Source: Terriglobia bacterium
GTDB taxonomy: Bacteria > Acidobacteriota > Terriglobia > Acidiferrales > UBA7541
NCBI GenBank assembly: GCA_020073585.1
Contig: JAIQEV010000003.1
Coordinates: 87,287 to 151,286, forward strand
DNA length: 64,000 nucleotides
Reading direction: 5' to 3'
Part shown: one piece after another, positions 52,506-60,578 of the stretch
Layout of the letters: every line of letters begins with the position of its first letter
How positions within the stretch are numbered: the first letter of the stretch is position 1
Translations under genes and position numbers: made by a program
The notes under the pieces: generated by a model
The model's input: the letters and a program-made list of their open reading frames with translations, nothing else
What the model was told of the DNA's origin: nothing
Database searches by the model: none

Positions 52506-54209
52506 ATGAGATCCGGCGCGATGCTTGTGGCGCTGCTGTTGCTGGCGGGGGCGAGCGCCGCGCAGCAAACGGGCGAGACCTCTCCGGTGTTCCACGTGAA
52601 ATACGTGGCCGAGGGCGCCGTGTATCTGGACGCCGGGCGCAACGCGGGGCTGGCCGAGCATCAGGTGCTGAAGATTGTGCCGGCGGCGGCGGGCGAAGGG
52701 GCCAGCCGCGGCGAGCAACTGCAAGCCGAAGAGATCGCGACGCTCGAGGTGAGCGCGCTGGCGGACGCCTCGGCGGTCTGCGAGATTGTGACGACGACGC
52801 GCCCGCTGCGCGCCGGCGACGTGGCCATTCTCCAACCGGGAACGCAGGCCGCGGCGGCGCCGGCTTCGGCGGGAACGGCGCGGCCGTACCTGCAGGTGCT
52901 TTCCTTCACCACCGGGGACCCTTTGGACGAAGAGGTGCGCGAAGCATTGCCGCGGCAGCGGCCGCTGCCGGAGATCAACCGCGCGCGCGGGCGCATCGGA
53001 GTGGAATACAGCTCGGTGTACGGGCGCGGGAGCACCGCCGCGAGCAATTCCGAGGTGGGGCTGGTGCTGCGCGCGGACATGACGCGGCTGGGGGGCAGCT
53101 ACTGGAATTTCAACGGGTACTGGCGCGGGCGGCTGAATCATCATGCCGGGGCGCAGCCGCAGACGATCAACGATCTCATCAATCGCACGTACCAGCTCAA
53201 CTTGGTCTACAACAACTCGTATTCCTCGCTGGTGGCGGGAGCGGGGCGGCTGTACCTGCCGTGGGCCAGCAGCCTGGACGCGATAGACGGGGGCTACGCG
53301 GGACTGCGCACCTTCAATGGGATGATCGTGGGAGCGTTCGCGGGCTCCACGCCGGACCCTACATCGTGGGACTACCAGCCGGACCGGCGCATCGGGGGAG
53401 TTTTCGTGAATTTGGAGCGCGGGCGGTTCGAGGGCCTGCACCTGATCAGCACGGGAGGCATGGCGATTTCGACGATTGGCTGGCGCGCGGAACGGCAGTT
53501 CGGGTTTGCGGAAAACACGCTGAGCTACAAGCGCTGGGTGACGCTGTACCACTCGATGCAGGCGGATCTGCCGCATACGTATACGGCGGCGAATCCGGCC
53601 AACCCGGCGACGCCGATCGCCACGACGTACGGGGGAATCAACCGCAGCTACCTGACGCTGCGCTTTCAGCCGCACCCGCGGCTGGCCTTCGATCTCAATC
53701 ACAGCTATTTCCGGGGTATGCCGACGTTCGATCCGGTGCTGATCGGGACGGGGCTGCTGGACAAATATCTGTTCCAGGGACTGAGCGGAGGGGTGCGCGC
53801 GGAAGTGGTGCGGCACGTCACGCTGTATACCAGCATCGGGCGCAGCGACCGGACGGGGGATACCAAGCCGTCGTGGAATCAGATGTACGGGATCACGCTG
53901 GGGAATGTGCTGAACACGGCGTGGCGCGCCGATGTGCGCTACTCGCGGTTCGACAGCGTGATCGGGCAGGGAAGCTATGAGTCGCTGTCGCTCTCCCGGC
54001 AATTGCGGGAAGATCTGCGCTGGGAAGTGCAGGCCGGGTTGCAGCGGATGAATTCGCTGAACGCCACGAGCAGCACGTCGCACTTCGCGACGACGCAGAT
54101 GGAATGGGCTCCGGGGCGGCATCTCTTCCTGCAGGGAGGATTCACCTGGCAGCGAGGAGGGCTGGTGAACTATGACCAGCTGCTGTTCGTGGTGGGAGAG
54201 AGGTTTTAG
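52506..54209 (+). CDS. predicted outer-membrane beta-barrel protein next to the cytochrome
   Basis: A 567-residue exported protein: signal peptide (1-19), a small N-terminal beta domain (about 25-110), an Ala-rich linker, then about 400 residues of alternating aromatic strands ending with Phe (FVVGERF), consistent with a large barrel. It could be the outer-membrane sleeve for a cytochrome, as MtrB/PioB are in porin-cytochrome complexes, but it is not recognisably homologous to them. It follows the 28-haem gene by 10 bp and abuts the next gene. Confidence 0.78.
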   Translation: MRSGAMLVALLLLAGASAAQQTGETSPVFHVKYVAEGAVYLDAGRNAGLAEHQVLKIVPAAAGEGASRGEQLQAEEIATLEVSALADASAVCEIVTTTRPLRAGDVAILQPGTQAAAAPASAGTARPYLQVLSFTTGDPLDEEVREALPRQRPLPEINRARGRIGVEYSSVYGRGSTAASNSEVGLVLRADMTRLGGSYWNFNGYWRGRLNHHAGAQPQTINDLINRTYQLNLVYNNSYSSLVAGAGRLYLPWASSLDAIDGGYAGLRTFNGMIVGAFAGSTPDPTSWDYQPDRRIGGVFVNLERGRFEGLHLISTGGMAISTIGWRAERQFGFAENTLSYKRWVTLYHSMQADLPHTYTAANPANPATPIATTYGGINRSYLTLRFQPHPRLAFDLNHSYFRGMPTFDPVLIGTGLLDKYLFQGLSGGVRAEVVRHVTLYTSIGRSDRTGDTKPSWNQMYGITLGNVLNTAWRADVRYSRFDSVIGQGSYESLSLSRQLREDLRWEVQAGLQRMNSLNATSSTSHFATTQMEWAPGRHLFLQGGFTWQRGGLVNYDQLLFVVGERF

Positions 54210-55040
54210 ATGGGCGGTGCGCGGAGAAGCGAAGCGCGGAGGCGGCGGGCGGCGGGCGTCGTGACGCTGATCGCCGCGCTGTGGGCGCCGGCGCTGTTTC
54301 TGCGCGCGCAGGAGCCGGCGGCAAGCGCGGCGGATGCCGCGGTTCTGCGGCGGGCCGGGTCGGCGGCGGAAGAGCTGATCAAGAATCTCGGCATGGTCCG
54401 GTACATCGAGCAGGTATCGCAGTACAAGCTGCGCAAGAGCGGGAAGCCCGAGTATCAGCAGGAGGCGTTTTTCGATTCGCTAATGCTGGTGCACGTGAAG
54501 GACGGGCGCATGAGCGCCGAGGAGTCGGTGCAGAAAGAGAAACCCGCGGTGCGCTTCGAGCAGCGCCCGCTGCTGACCACCAGCGGCTTTTCGACGCTGG
54601 CGCTGATCCTGCATCCGTACTACGAGGGGAGCTTCCGCTTCTCGGCGCTGGGAGAGGAAGTGGTGGAAGGGCAGCGGTTGCTGCGGCTGCATTTCGAGCA
54701 CGTGAAGGGCGCGGACTCGCCCACGGTTCTGCGGCTGCGCAACCGCGACTATCCCATCGGGCTCTCGGGGACGGTGTGGCTCGATGCCCAGAGCGGAGCG
54801 GTGGCGCGGATCAGCGGGGAGCTGGCGGAACCGCTGGACGACATCGGGCTGCACAGCCTGAGCTGTGACGTGCGGTATGCGTCGGTGGAGCTGCAGAAAA
54901 CGCCGGAGAAGCTGTGGCTGCCGGTTTCCGCCAGCGTGGATCTGGAAACCCCGCGGCAACACTGGCGCAATGTGCACCTATTTTCGAAGTACCGGCGCTA
55001 TTCGGTGGATGTGCGGGTGGGACCGGGAGGAACGCCATGA
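54210..55040 (+). CDS. exported protein of unknown function in the cytochrome operon
   Basis: The 276-residue protein has a basic N-terminus and a hydrophobic stretch (about 15-33) ending near LRAQ, suggesting export. The rest is beta-rich (VWLDAQSGAVARISGEL, LWLPVSASVDLETP) and resembles the LolA/LolB-like convex-sheet fold common in Acidobacteria, but I assign no role. It starts on the base after the barrel stop and overlaps the next gene by 4 bp. Confidence 0.7.
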   Translation: MGGARRSEARRRRAAGVVTLIAALWAPALFLRAQEPAASAADAAVLRRAGSAAEELIKNLGMVRYIEQVSQYKLRKSGKPEYQQEAFFDSLMLVHVKDGRMSAEESVQKEKPAVRFEQRPLLTTSGFSTLALILHPYYEGSFRFSALGEEVVEGQRLLRLHFEHVKGADSPTVLRLRNRDYPIGLSGTVWLDAQSGAVARISGELAEPLDDIGLHSLSCDVRYASVELQKTPEKLWLPVSASVDLETPRQHWRNVHLFSKYRRYSVDVRVGPGGTP

Positions 55041-55984
55041 GCTCGATAGCCACAACCCCCGCCGCGAGCGCCGTCCCGGCGCGGCGTCCCGGCGAGGCGC
55101 TGCACAATTTTCTGCTGTACGCGGTGGTGATCGCCGGGGCCGCGCTGACGCTGGGGCTGATGATCTACGGAGCGAACTACTACACGCTGGACCAGGCGCA
55201 TCGCGTGGCGTCTCCCAAGCATGGCTATCTGAAGCCCAGCGGAGTGGTGGGCATCCGATTGGGGCTGCTGGGAGTGGCGCTCTTTTTGGGTCTGTTTCTG
55301 TATGCCATTCGCAAGAGCTGGAAATGGTTCTCGAAGGTGGGAAATTCGCGGCACTGGCTGAATTTCCACGTGATTCTGGGGGTGCTGGCGCCGGTGGTGA
55401 TCACGTTTCATTCCTCGTTCAAGTTCCGGGGGCTGGCGGGGATCGCCTACTGGATCATGATCGCGGTGGCGCTCAGCGGATTCATCGGCCGGTACATCTA
55501 CGCGCAGATCCCGCGCAGCCTGGGCGCGGCCGAGGTGTCCATGAAGGAGCTGCGCGCGGAGAGTGCGCGCCTGGCGGAGCGGCTCAAGGCGCAAGAAGTG
55601 CTGGCGCCCGAGGATTTCGCGGCGCTGCTGCGGCTGCCCTCGCCGGCCGAGGTGCAGAGCATGTCCTCGCAAGAGGTGCTGTGGCTGATGCTGCGCTTCG
55701 ACCTGGCGCGGCGCTGGGGCATCGCCGAGCTGCGGCGGAAAGCGCTGCGCTCGTTCGGGGGGAACGCGGTTTTCTGGGGCCTGGTCCGTTCGCACCATCC
55801 GCAGGTGGAGAGCGTGATCGACTGCCTGAACGAAGAAGCCTACCTGAACAAGAAAGCGCTGTTCCTGTCCAAGGCCCAGGAGCTGTTCCAGTTGTGGCAC
55901 GTGGTGCACCGGCCGTTCAGTTATTCCTTCGTGGTCCTGGCGACCATTCACATTGCGGTGGTCCTGCTCCTGGGTTATTTTTGA
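55037..55984 (+). CDS. membrane protein with two conserved His pairs, candidate diheme cytochrome b
   Basis: A 315-residue inner-membrane protein with about five helices (24-45, 68-90, 108-126, 134-156, 290-313) and a 130-residue soluble loop. His111/His125 on one helix and His291/His305 on the last are each 14 residues apart, the spacing that positions two b haems across the membrane. It could take electrons from quinol or from the Fe-S flavoprotein encoded next and pass them to the cytochromes. ATG 55037 overlaps the upstream stop (ATGA). Confidence 0.8.
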   Translation: MSSIATTPAASAVPARRPGEALHNFLLYAVVIAGAALTLGLMIYGANYYTLDQAHRVASPKHGYLKPSGVVGIRLGLLGVALFLGLFLYAIRKSWKWFSKVGNSRHWLNFHVILGVLAPVVITFHSSFKFRGLAGIAYWIMIAVALSGFIGRYIYAQIPRSLGAAEVSMKELRAESARLAERLKAQEVLAPEDFAALLRLPSPAEVQSMSSQEVLWLMLRFDLARRWGIAELRRKALRSFGGNAVFWGLVRSHHPQVESVIDCLNEEAYLNKKALFLSKAQELFQLWHVVHRPFSYSFVVLATIHIAVVLLLGYF

Positions 55985-55996
55985 GCAGGCGCAAAA

Positions 55997-57511
55997 ATGG
56001 ATACGCTCATCACGGTGTTGGTGGCGTCGCTGGTGACGCTGTTTTTCGTCCGCGGCTATCTGAAGAAGCTGACGGCGAAGAAACCGGCGCGTCCGGCGGC
56101 CGCGGCGCATGCGGCGCCCTCCGTGGCACCGGCGAAAACGATTGCCTGCCCGCGCTGCGCCAAGCCCATCGGGGAATCTTCGGCGTTTTGCTCGCACTGC
56201 GGGGCGGCGCTGGCGATGTGGAGCGTGCACCGCGCCGCGGTGAACGCCCCGAGCGACGGGGCCAAGGGCAAGCCCAAGCCGGTGATCAACGCTTCGCTGT
56301 GCATCGGCTGCGGTTCGTGCATCGAAGCCTGCCCGGAGACCGGGGCCCTGGAGCTCGTCGGCGGCAAAGCCATCCTTACCCACCCGGACCGCTGCACGGG
56401 CCACGCGAAGTGCGCGGAAGTCTGCCCCACGCAGGGCATCCTGTATTCCTATGACGGCGCGCTGCAGACGGTGCGCGTGCCGCTGGTGAAGGAAAATTTC
56501 GAGACCAACGTGCCGGGAGTCTTCATCGTGGGCGAGCTGGGCGGCATGGGGCTGATCAAGACGGCGGTGAACGAAGGCAAGCTGGTGATGGATCACGTGC
56601 ACAAGCGCGTGGGAAAGACCGCGAAGCCGGCGGGGCATGGGCACGGAGCGGAGGCTGCGGCGCCCGGCGAAGCGGCGAAGGCGGATGAGGTGCGCGACGT
56701 GCTGATCGTCGGCGCGGGCCCCGCGGGCCTGAGTGCGGCCCTGACCGCGCACCAGTACGGGTTGAATTATCTGGCCATCGAGCAGGGGGAGATCGCTTCC
56801 ACGATCCGCCACTATCCGCGGCAGAAATTCCTGATGGCGGAGCCGCTGGAGATTCCGCTGTACGGGCCGCTGTACGTGAGCGACGGGACGAAGGAGGCGC
56901 TGCTCTCGGTGTGGGAGACGATTGTGGCGAATACCGGGGTGCGCGTGCAGACCAACGAGCGGGTGGAGCGCGTGGCGCGCAACACGAGCGGCTTCGCCGT
57001 GGAGACCTCGAAGGGGCAGTATCACGCAAAGAACGTGATCCTGGCCCTTGGGCGGCGGGGCACGCCGCGCAGCCTGGGTGTGCCGGGGGAAGATCTAGGC
57101 AAGGTGGCCTACGCGCTGATCGAGGCGGAGAGCTACGAGAACAAGGAGATCCTGATCGTGGGCGGCGGGGATTCCGCGCTGGAGGCGGCGGTGGGTCTCA
57201 GCAAGCACAAGCGGAATCGGGTGACGCTGTCGTATCGCGGCGAAAACTTCCAGCGGGCGCGGGAGCGCAACCAGAAATTCATCGCCGAAGCCGAGGCGCA
57301 GGGGCTGGTGAGCGTGCAGCGCAACTCGCAGGTGCGCGAGATCCGCGAAAAGACCGTGGTGCTGGACGTGGCCGGGAAGGCCGTGGAGATCGCCAACGAC
57401 TACGTCTTCATCCTGATCGGCGGAGTTTCCCCCGAGGAGTTCCTCAAGAAAACGGGGATTGAAATCGTGGAAAAGTCGCTGGCTGTGGCCGCCGATCGGT
57501 CGTTCAACTGA
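55997..57511 (+). CDS. membrane-anchored Fe-S/FAD/NAD(P) oxidoreductase
   Basis: A 504-residue fusion. It has an N-terminal membrane helix (3-20) and a zinc ribbon C51/C54/C65/C68. A two-cluster ferredoxin domain follows, with C102-x2-C105-x2-C108-x3-C112, then C133-x2-H136-x2-C139-x3-C143. Last comes a thioredoxin-reductase-like flavoprotein with FAD motif VGAGPAGLSAAL and NAD(P) motif VGGGDSALEAA. The second cluster has His in place of one Cys. It should move electrons between NAD(P)H and the membrane or ferredoxin. It ends the operon begun by the 28-haem gene. Confidence 0.87.
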   Translation: MDTLITVLVASLVTLFFVRGYLKKLTAKKPARPAAAAHAAPSVAPAKTIACPRCAKPIGESSAFCSHCGAALAMWSVHRAAVNAPSDGAKGKPKPVINASLCIGCGSCIEACPETGALELVGGKAILTHPDRCTGHAKCAEVCPTQGILYSYDGALQTVRVPLVKENFETNVPGVFIVGELGGMGLIKTAVNEGKLVMDHVHKRVGKTAKPAGHGHGAEAAAPGEAAKADEVRDVLIVGAGPAGLSAALTAHQYGLNYLAIEQGEIASTIRHYPRQKFLMAEPLEIPLYGPLYVSDGTKEALLSVWETIVANTGVRVQTNERVERVARNTSGFAVETSKGQYHAKNVILALGRRGTPRSLGVPGEDLGKVAYALIEAESYENKEILIVGGGDSALEAAVGLSKHKRNRVTLSYRGENFQRARERNQKFIAEAEAQGLVSVQRNSQVREIREKTVVLDVAGKAVEIANDYVFILIGGVSPEEFLKKTGIEIVEKSLAVAADRSFN

Positions 57512-57632
57512 CGGGAAAGACGGCGTCCAGCACGGATTCCCGCCCCGCAGTATCTCTCTCCTGGCCTGCACTCTGATATACACTCTTGGCTGGAAGCAGT
57601 TGTTTCCCTGGGCTCCGACCACAGGAGGCTCG

Positions 57633-58280
57633 ATGCACGACGACCTCTACCTCGCGCTGCGGCAGTGCATCATCGACGGCGATCCCGAACAGGCAATAGA
57701 GCTTTGCCAGCGAGCGCTGGCCGCGGGCATCGCCGCGCTGGACGCCATCAACGAGGGGCTGGTGCCGGGACTGAACCACGTGGGCGAGCAGTTCGCGCAG
57801 GGGGAGATGTTTCTGCCGGACCTGGTGATGGCCGGGGAAGCGATGAAGGCGGCGACGGCGATTCTGGAGCCGGCCATGCAGAAAGCGGGGGCGCGCCGCG
57901 AAACGCTGGGGAAGGTGGTGCTGGGCACGGTCCAGGGCGACATCCATGAAATCGGGAAGACGCTGGTGGGCACGATGCTCTCGGCCAGCGGATTCGAGGT
58001 GCACGACCTCGGCGTGGACGTGCCCTTCGAGACCTTTGCCGTGAAGGCCCGGGAGCTGAACGCCGACGTCGTGGGAGTTTCGGCGCTGCTGACCACCACG
58101 ATGACCGGGCAGAAGAACGTGGTGGAGGCGCTGGAGCGGCACGGGCTGCGGCCGCGCGTGAAGATCGTGGTAGGCGGCGCGCCGGTGACGCGGAGCTGGG
58201 GGGAAGAGATCGGCGCGGACGGCTACGGGGAAGACGCGCTGGCGGCGGTGGCGCTGGCGAAGACGCTGCTCGGGAAGTGA
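57633..58280 (+). CDS. corrinoid-binding protein of a methyltransferase system
   Basis: A 215-residue B12 carrier of the MtbC/MtaC type. It has a helical cap (residues 1-85) and a Rossmann-like B12-binding domain with the DxHxxG motif (GDIHEIGKTL), plus GASxxT-like VGVSALLTTTM and VVGGAPVT. ACAGGAGG upstream fixes ATG 57633; a longer frame upstream is unlikely. It accepts a methyl group on cobalt from the methyltransferase encoded 39 bp downstream. Confidence 0.94.
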   Translation: MHDDLYLALRQCIIDGDPEQAIELCQRALAAGIAALDAINEGLVPGLNHVGEQFAQGEMFLPDLVMAGEAMKAATAILEPAMQKAGARRETLGKVVLGTVQGDIHEIGKTLVGTMLSASGFEVHDLGVDVPFETFAVKARELNADVVGVSALLTTTMTGQKNVVEALERHGLRPRVKIVVGGAPVTRSWGEEIGADGYGEDALAAVALAKTLLGK

Positions 58281-58319
58281 TCGGGCGGGCGCGCGGGAAC
58301 GATTTACGGTGGGCGAGCG

Positions 58320-59774
58320 ATGCAGCCAAAGCTGGAGATTCTGGAACGCGAACTGATCGAGCGGATCCTGGGCGAGGCGTTTACGCTCATCGCCGAGCCC
58401 GGTGTCAAAGTGCAGGCGCCGGCCGCGGTGGAGCTGCTGGCGGGGGCGGGGGCGCGCATCGAGGAAGGCGTCGCGCACATTCCGGAAGCGCTGGCGCGGC
58501 GGGCGCTGGCTTCGGCGCCGCGCGAGTTTTTCCTGCACAACCGCGCGGGCGAGGCGGTGGTGCGCTACGGGGGCGACGCGGTGCAGTTCGATCCGGGCTC
58601 GTCGTGCGTGCACATCCTGGATCCCGCGACGCTCGAGCATCGCATGACGCAGGCGGCCGACCTGGTGCGGCTGGTGCAAGTGGCGGAGATGCTGCCGCAG
58701 TACGCGGCGCAGTCCACCGCGGTGGTTTGCAATGACGTGCCCAAGGAGACCGGCGACCTGTACCGGCTTTTCCTGGTGCTGCTGCACTCGAGCAAGCCGA
58801 TCGTCACCGGGGCGTTTGCGGCGCACAGCGTGCCGGTGATGATCGAGCTGCTGGCGGCGGACAGCGGCGGGCGCGAAGCGCTGCGGCGCAAACCGCGCGC
58901 GGTGTTCGACGTGTGCCCCTCGCCGCCGCTGCACTGGTCGGAGTTCGCGGGGCAGAATCTGGCGGACCTGGCGCGCGCGGGAGTGCCGGCTGAGGTGGTG
59001 TCCGTGCCGCTTGCGGGCGCGGCGGCTCCGGTGACGCTGGCGGGCACGCTGGTGCAGCACGCGGCGGAGTGCATCAGCGGGATCGTGATTCATCAACTGG
59101 CGCAGCCCGGAGCGCCGGTGGTGTGGGGCGGTGCGCCGGCTATTTTCGATATGCGCAGCGGCATTACGGCGATGGGGGCGGTGGAAACGGCGATGCTCAA
59201 TGTGGCCTGCGCGCAGGTGGGGAAACACCTGGGTCTGCCGACGCACGGGTATCTCACGGGCAGCGACGCCAAGGTGATGGACGCGCAGGCGGGAATGGAA
59301 AGCGGAGTGGCGGCGCTGATGGGGGCGCTGGGCGGGATCAATATGATTTCGGGCGCGGGGATGCTGGACTCGCTGGCGTGCCACAGCGCGGAAAAGCTGG
59401 TGCTGGACGCGGAAACGATCGCCATGGCGCAGCGCGTATTGCAGGGCATCCGGCCGCGCGGGGAGTCGCTGGCGCTGGCCATGTTCGCGCAGGCCGGTTT
59501 GCGCGGGGAATTCCTGAAGCTTGCGGAGACGCGCAAGCTGTTCCGCAGCGAGCAGCATTTGCCCTCGAGCGTGATCGATCGCGGGTCGCTGCACGCGTGG
59601 GAGCAGAGCGGAGCGAAGGATACGTTCGCGCGGGCGCGGGAGCGCGTGGCGGAGCTGCTGGCGGCATATCGGCGGCCGGCGCTGGCGGCGGAGGTCGAGG
59701 GGGAATTGAAAGCCATTGTCGGGGAGCAGGCGCGGCGCGCGGGCATGGAGCAGTTGCCGGGGCTGGGAACGTGA
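58320..59774 (+). CDS. MttB-superfamily corrinoid methyltransferase (non-pyrrolysine)
   Basis: A 484-residue TIM-barrel methyltransferase related to trimethylamine and glycine-betaine:corrinoid methyltransferases. Family segments include LLHSSKPIVTGAF, ECISGIVIHQLAQPGAPVVWGG and GAxALMGALGGINMISGAGMLD. No in-frame stop codon is read through, so it is not the pyrrolysine MttB, and belongs with MtgB-like members. The methyl donor is not shown by sequence; a quaternary amine such as glycine betaine is the best guess. It overlaps the next gene by 4 bp. Confidence 0.9.
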   Translation: MQPKLEILERELIERILGEAFTLIAEPGVKVQAPAAVELLAGAGARIEEGVAHIPEALARRALASAPREFFLHNRAGEAVVRYGGDAVQFDPGSSCVHILDPATLEHRMTQAADLVRLVQVAEMLPQYAAQSTAVVCNDVPKETGDLYRLFLVLLHSSKPIVTGAFAAHSVPVMIELLAADSGGREALRRKPRAVFDVCPSPPLHWSEFAGQNLADLARAGVPAEVVSVPLAGAAAPVTLAGTLVQHAAECISGIVIHQLAQPGAPVVWGGAPAIFDMRSGITAMGAVETAMLNVACAQVGKHLGLPTHGYLTGSDAKVMDAQAGMESGVAALMGALGGINMISGAGMLDSLACHSAEKLVLDAETIAMAQRVLQGIRPRGESLALAMFAQAGLRGEFLKLAETRKLFRSEQHLPSSVIDRGSLHAWEQSGAKDTFARARERVAELLAAYRRPALAAEVEGELKAIVGEQARRAGMEQLPGLGT

Positions 59775-60523
59775 GCGAGATGCAGCGGGAAGGCATGGCG
59801 GCGGGTTCCGTGCAGCTTCTGCAGGATTGGCGGCTGCAAATCGACGTGGACATGGTGCTGCGCGGGCAGGGCGCGGACGCGGGAAAGATGCGCGCGCGAA
59901 ACGCGCGGGCGGTGGCCGTGGCGGAGAAGGCGTTGCGCGAAGGGATGGGCTTGCTCGATCCGCGCGTGGCGTATCGCCGGCTGGCGGTTCATGCGGTGCG
60001 GCACGAGCGCGTGCTGCTGGAAGGCGGCGGCGCGCTGAGCGGGCCGTTGGTGACGCGGCATCTGGGCGGCGCGCAGTGGGCCGTGGTGGCGGTGGCCACC
60101 ATCGGGGCCAGGCTGGAAGCGCGGATCAGCGAAACCTTGAAGGAGGATCGCGCGCTGGGGCTGGCGCTGGATGGCTTGGGGACGGCGGCGGTGGAAGCGC
60201 TGGCGGCGGCCGCTTGCGGGCATTTCGATGAAGTAGCGCTGCGCGAGGAACTGCGCAGCACGACTCCGCTGAGCCCGGGCATGAGCGGGTGGAAGATCGA
60301 AGCGGGGCAAAAAGAGATCTTCGGGCTGCTGGATGGCGGCGCGGCCGGCGTGCGGCTCAGCGCGTGCTGCCTGATGACGCCGCGAAAATCGCTGTCCCTG
60401 GTTGTGGGGCTGGGCAAAGAGGTGCGCATGGGCGGGGAGGTGTGCGACTTTTGTGGGTTGCGCGAGACCTGCCGGCACAGGAAACAGTACGAAGCGCTGG
60501 CCCAGGCGGCGCGGGAAAAATAA
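59771..60523 (+). CDS. B12-dependent methionine synthase activation-domain-like protein
   Basis: A 250-residue protein related to the reactivation domain of MetH, of the kind that often accompanies MttB-family genes. It has the middle VVAVATIGARLEARI and a C-terminal Cys cluster C-x2-C-x5-C (CDFCGLRETCRHR) that could hold an Fe-S cluster. The likely job is reductive reactivation of oxidised Co(II)-corrinoid on the carrier protein. It starts at GTG 59771 overlapping the previous stop; ATG 59780 is possible. Confidence 0.8.
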   Translation: MSEMQREGMAAGSVQLLQDWRLQIDVDMVLRGQGADAGKMRARNARAVAVAEKALREGMGLLDPRVAYRRLAVHAVRHERVLLEGGGALSGPLVTRHLGGAQWAVVAVATIGARLEARISETLKEDRALGLALDGLGTAAVEALAAAACGHFDEVALREELRSTTPLSPGMSGWKIEAGQKEIFGLLDGGAAGVRLSACCLMTPRKSLSLVVGLGKEVRMGGEVCDFCGLRETCRHRKQYEALAQAAREK

Positions 60524-60578
60524 TTGTCGAGTTGAAGCGCGAGTGACGTTCCCTGCAGGAGCGAACCGCGTCGCAGTT

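Noticed and set aside
50924..52642. 572-codon minus-strand frame opposite the repeat cytochrome
   Set aside because: It is the antisense of the 219-bp repeat array and is Arg-rich and repetitive; the plus strand has 28 CxxCH motifs.
57512..57632. Cobalamin riboswitch upstream of the corrinoid protein gene
   Set aside because: The gap is only 121 bp and lacks the conserved B12-box core; no matching fold was seen.
58320..59774. Pyrrolysine-containing MttB
   Set aside because: The gene is a single open frame with no internal TAG, so it is a non-pyrrolysine member.
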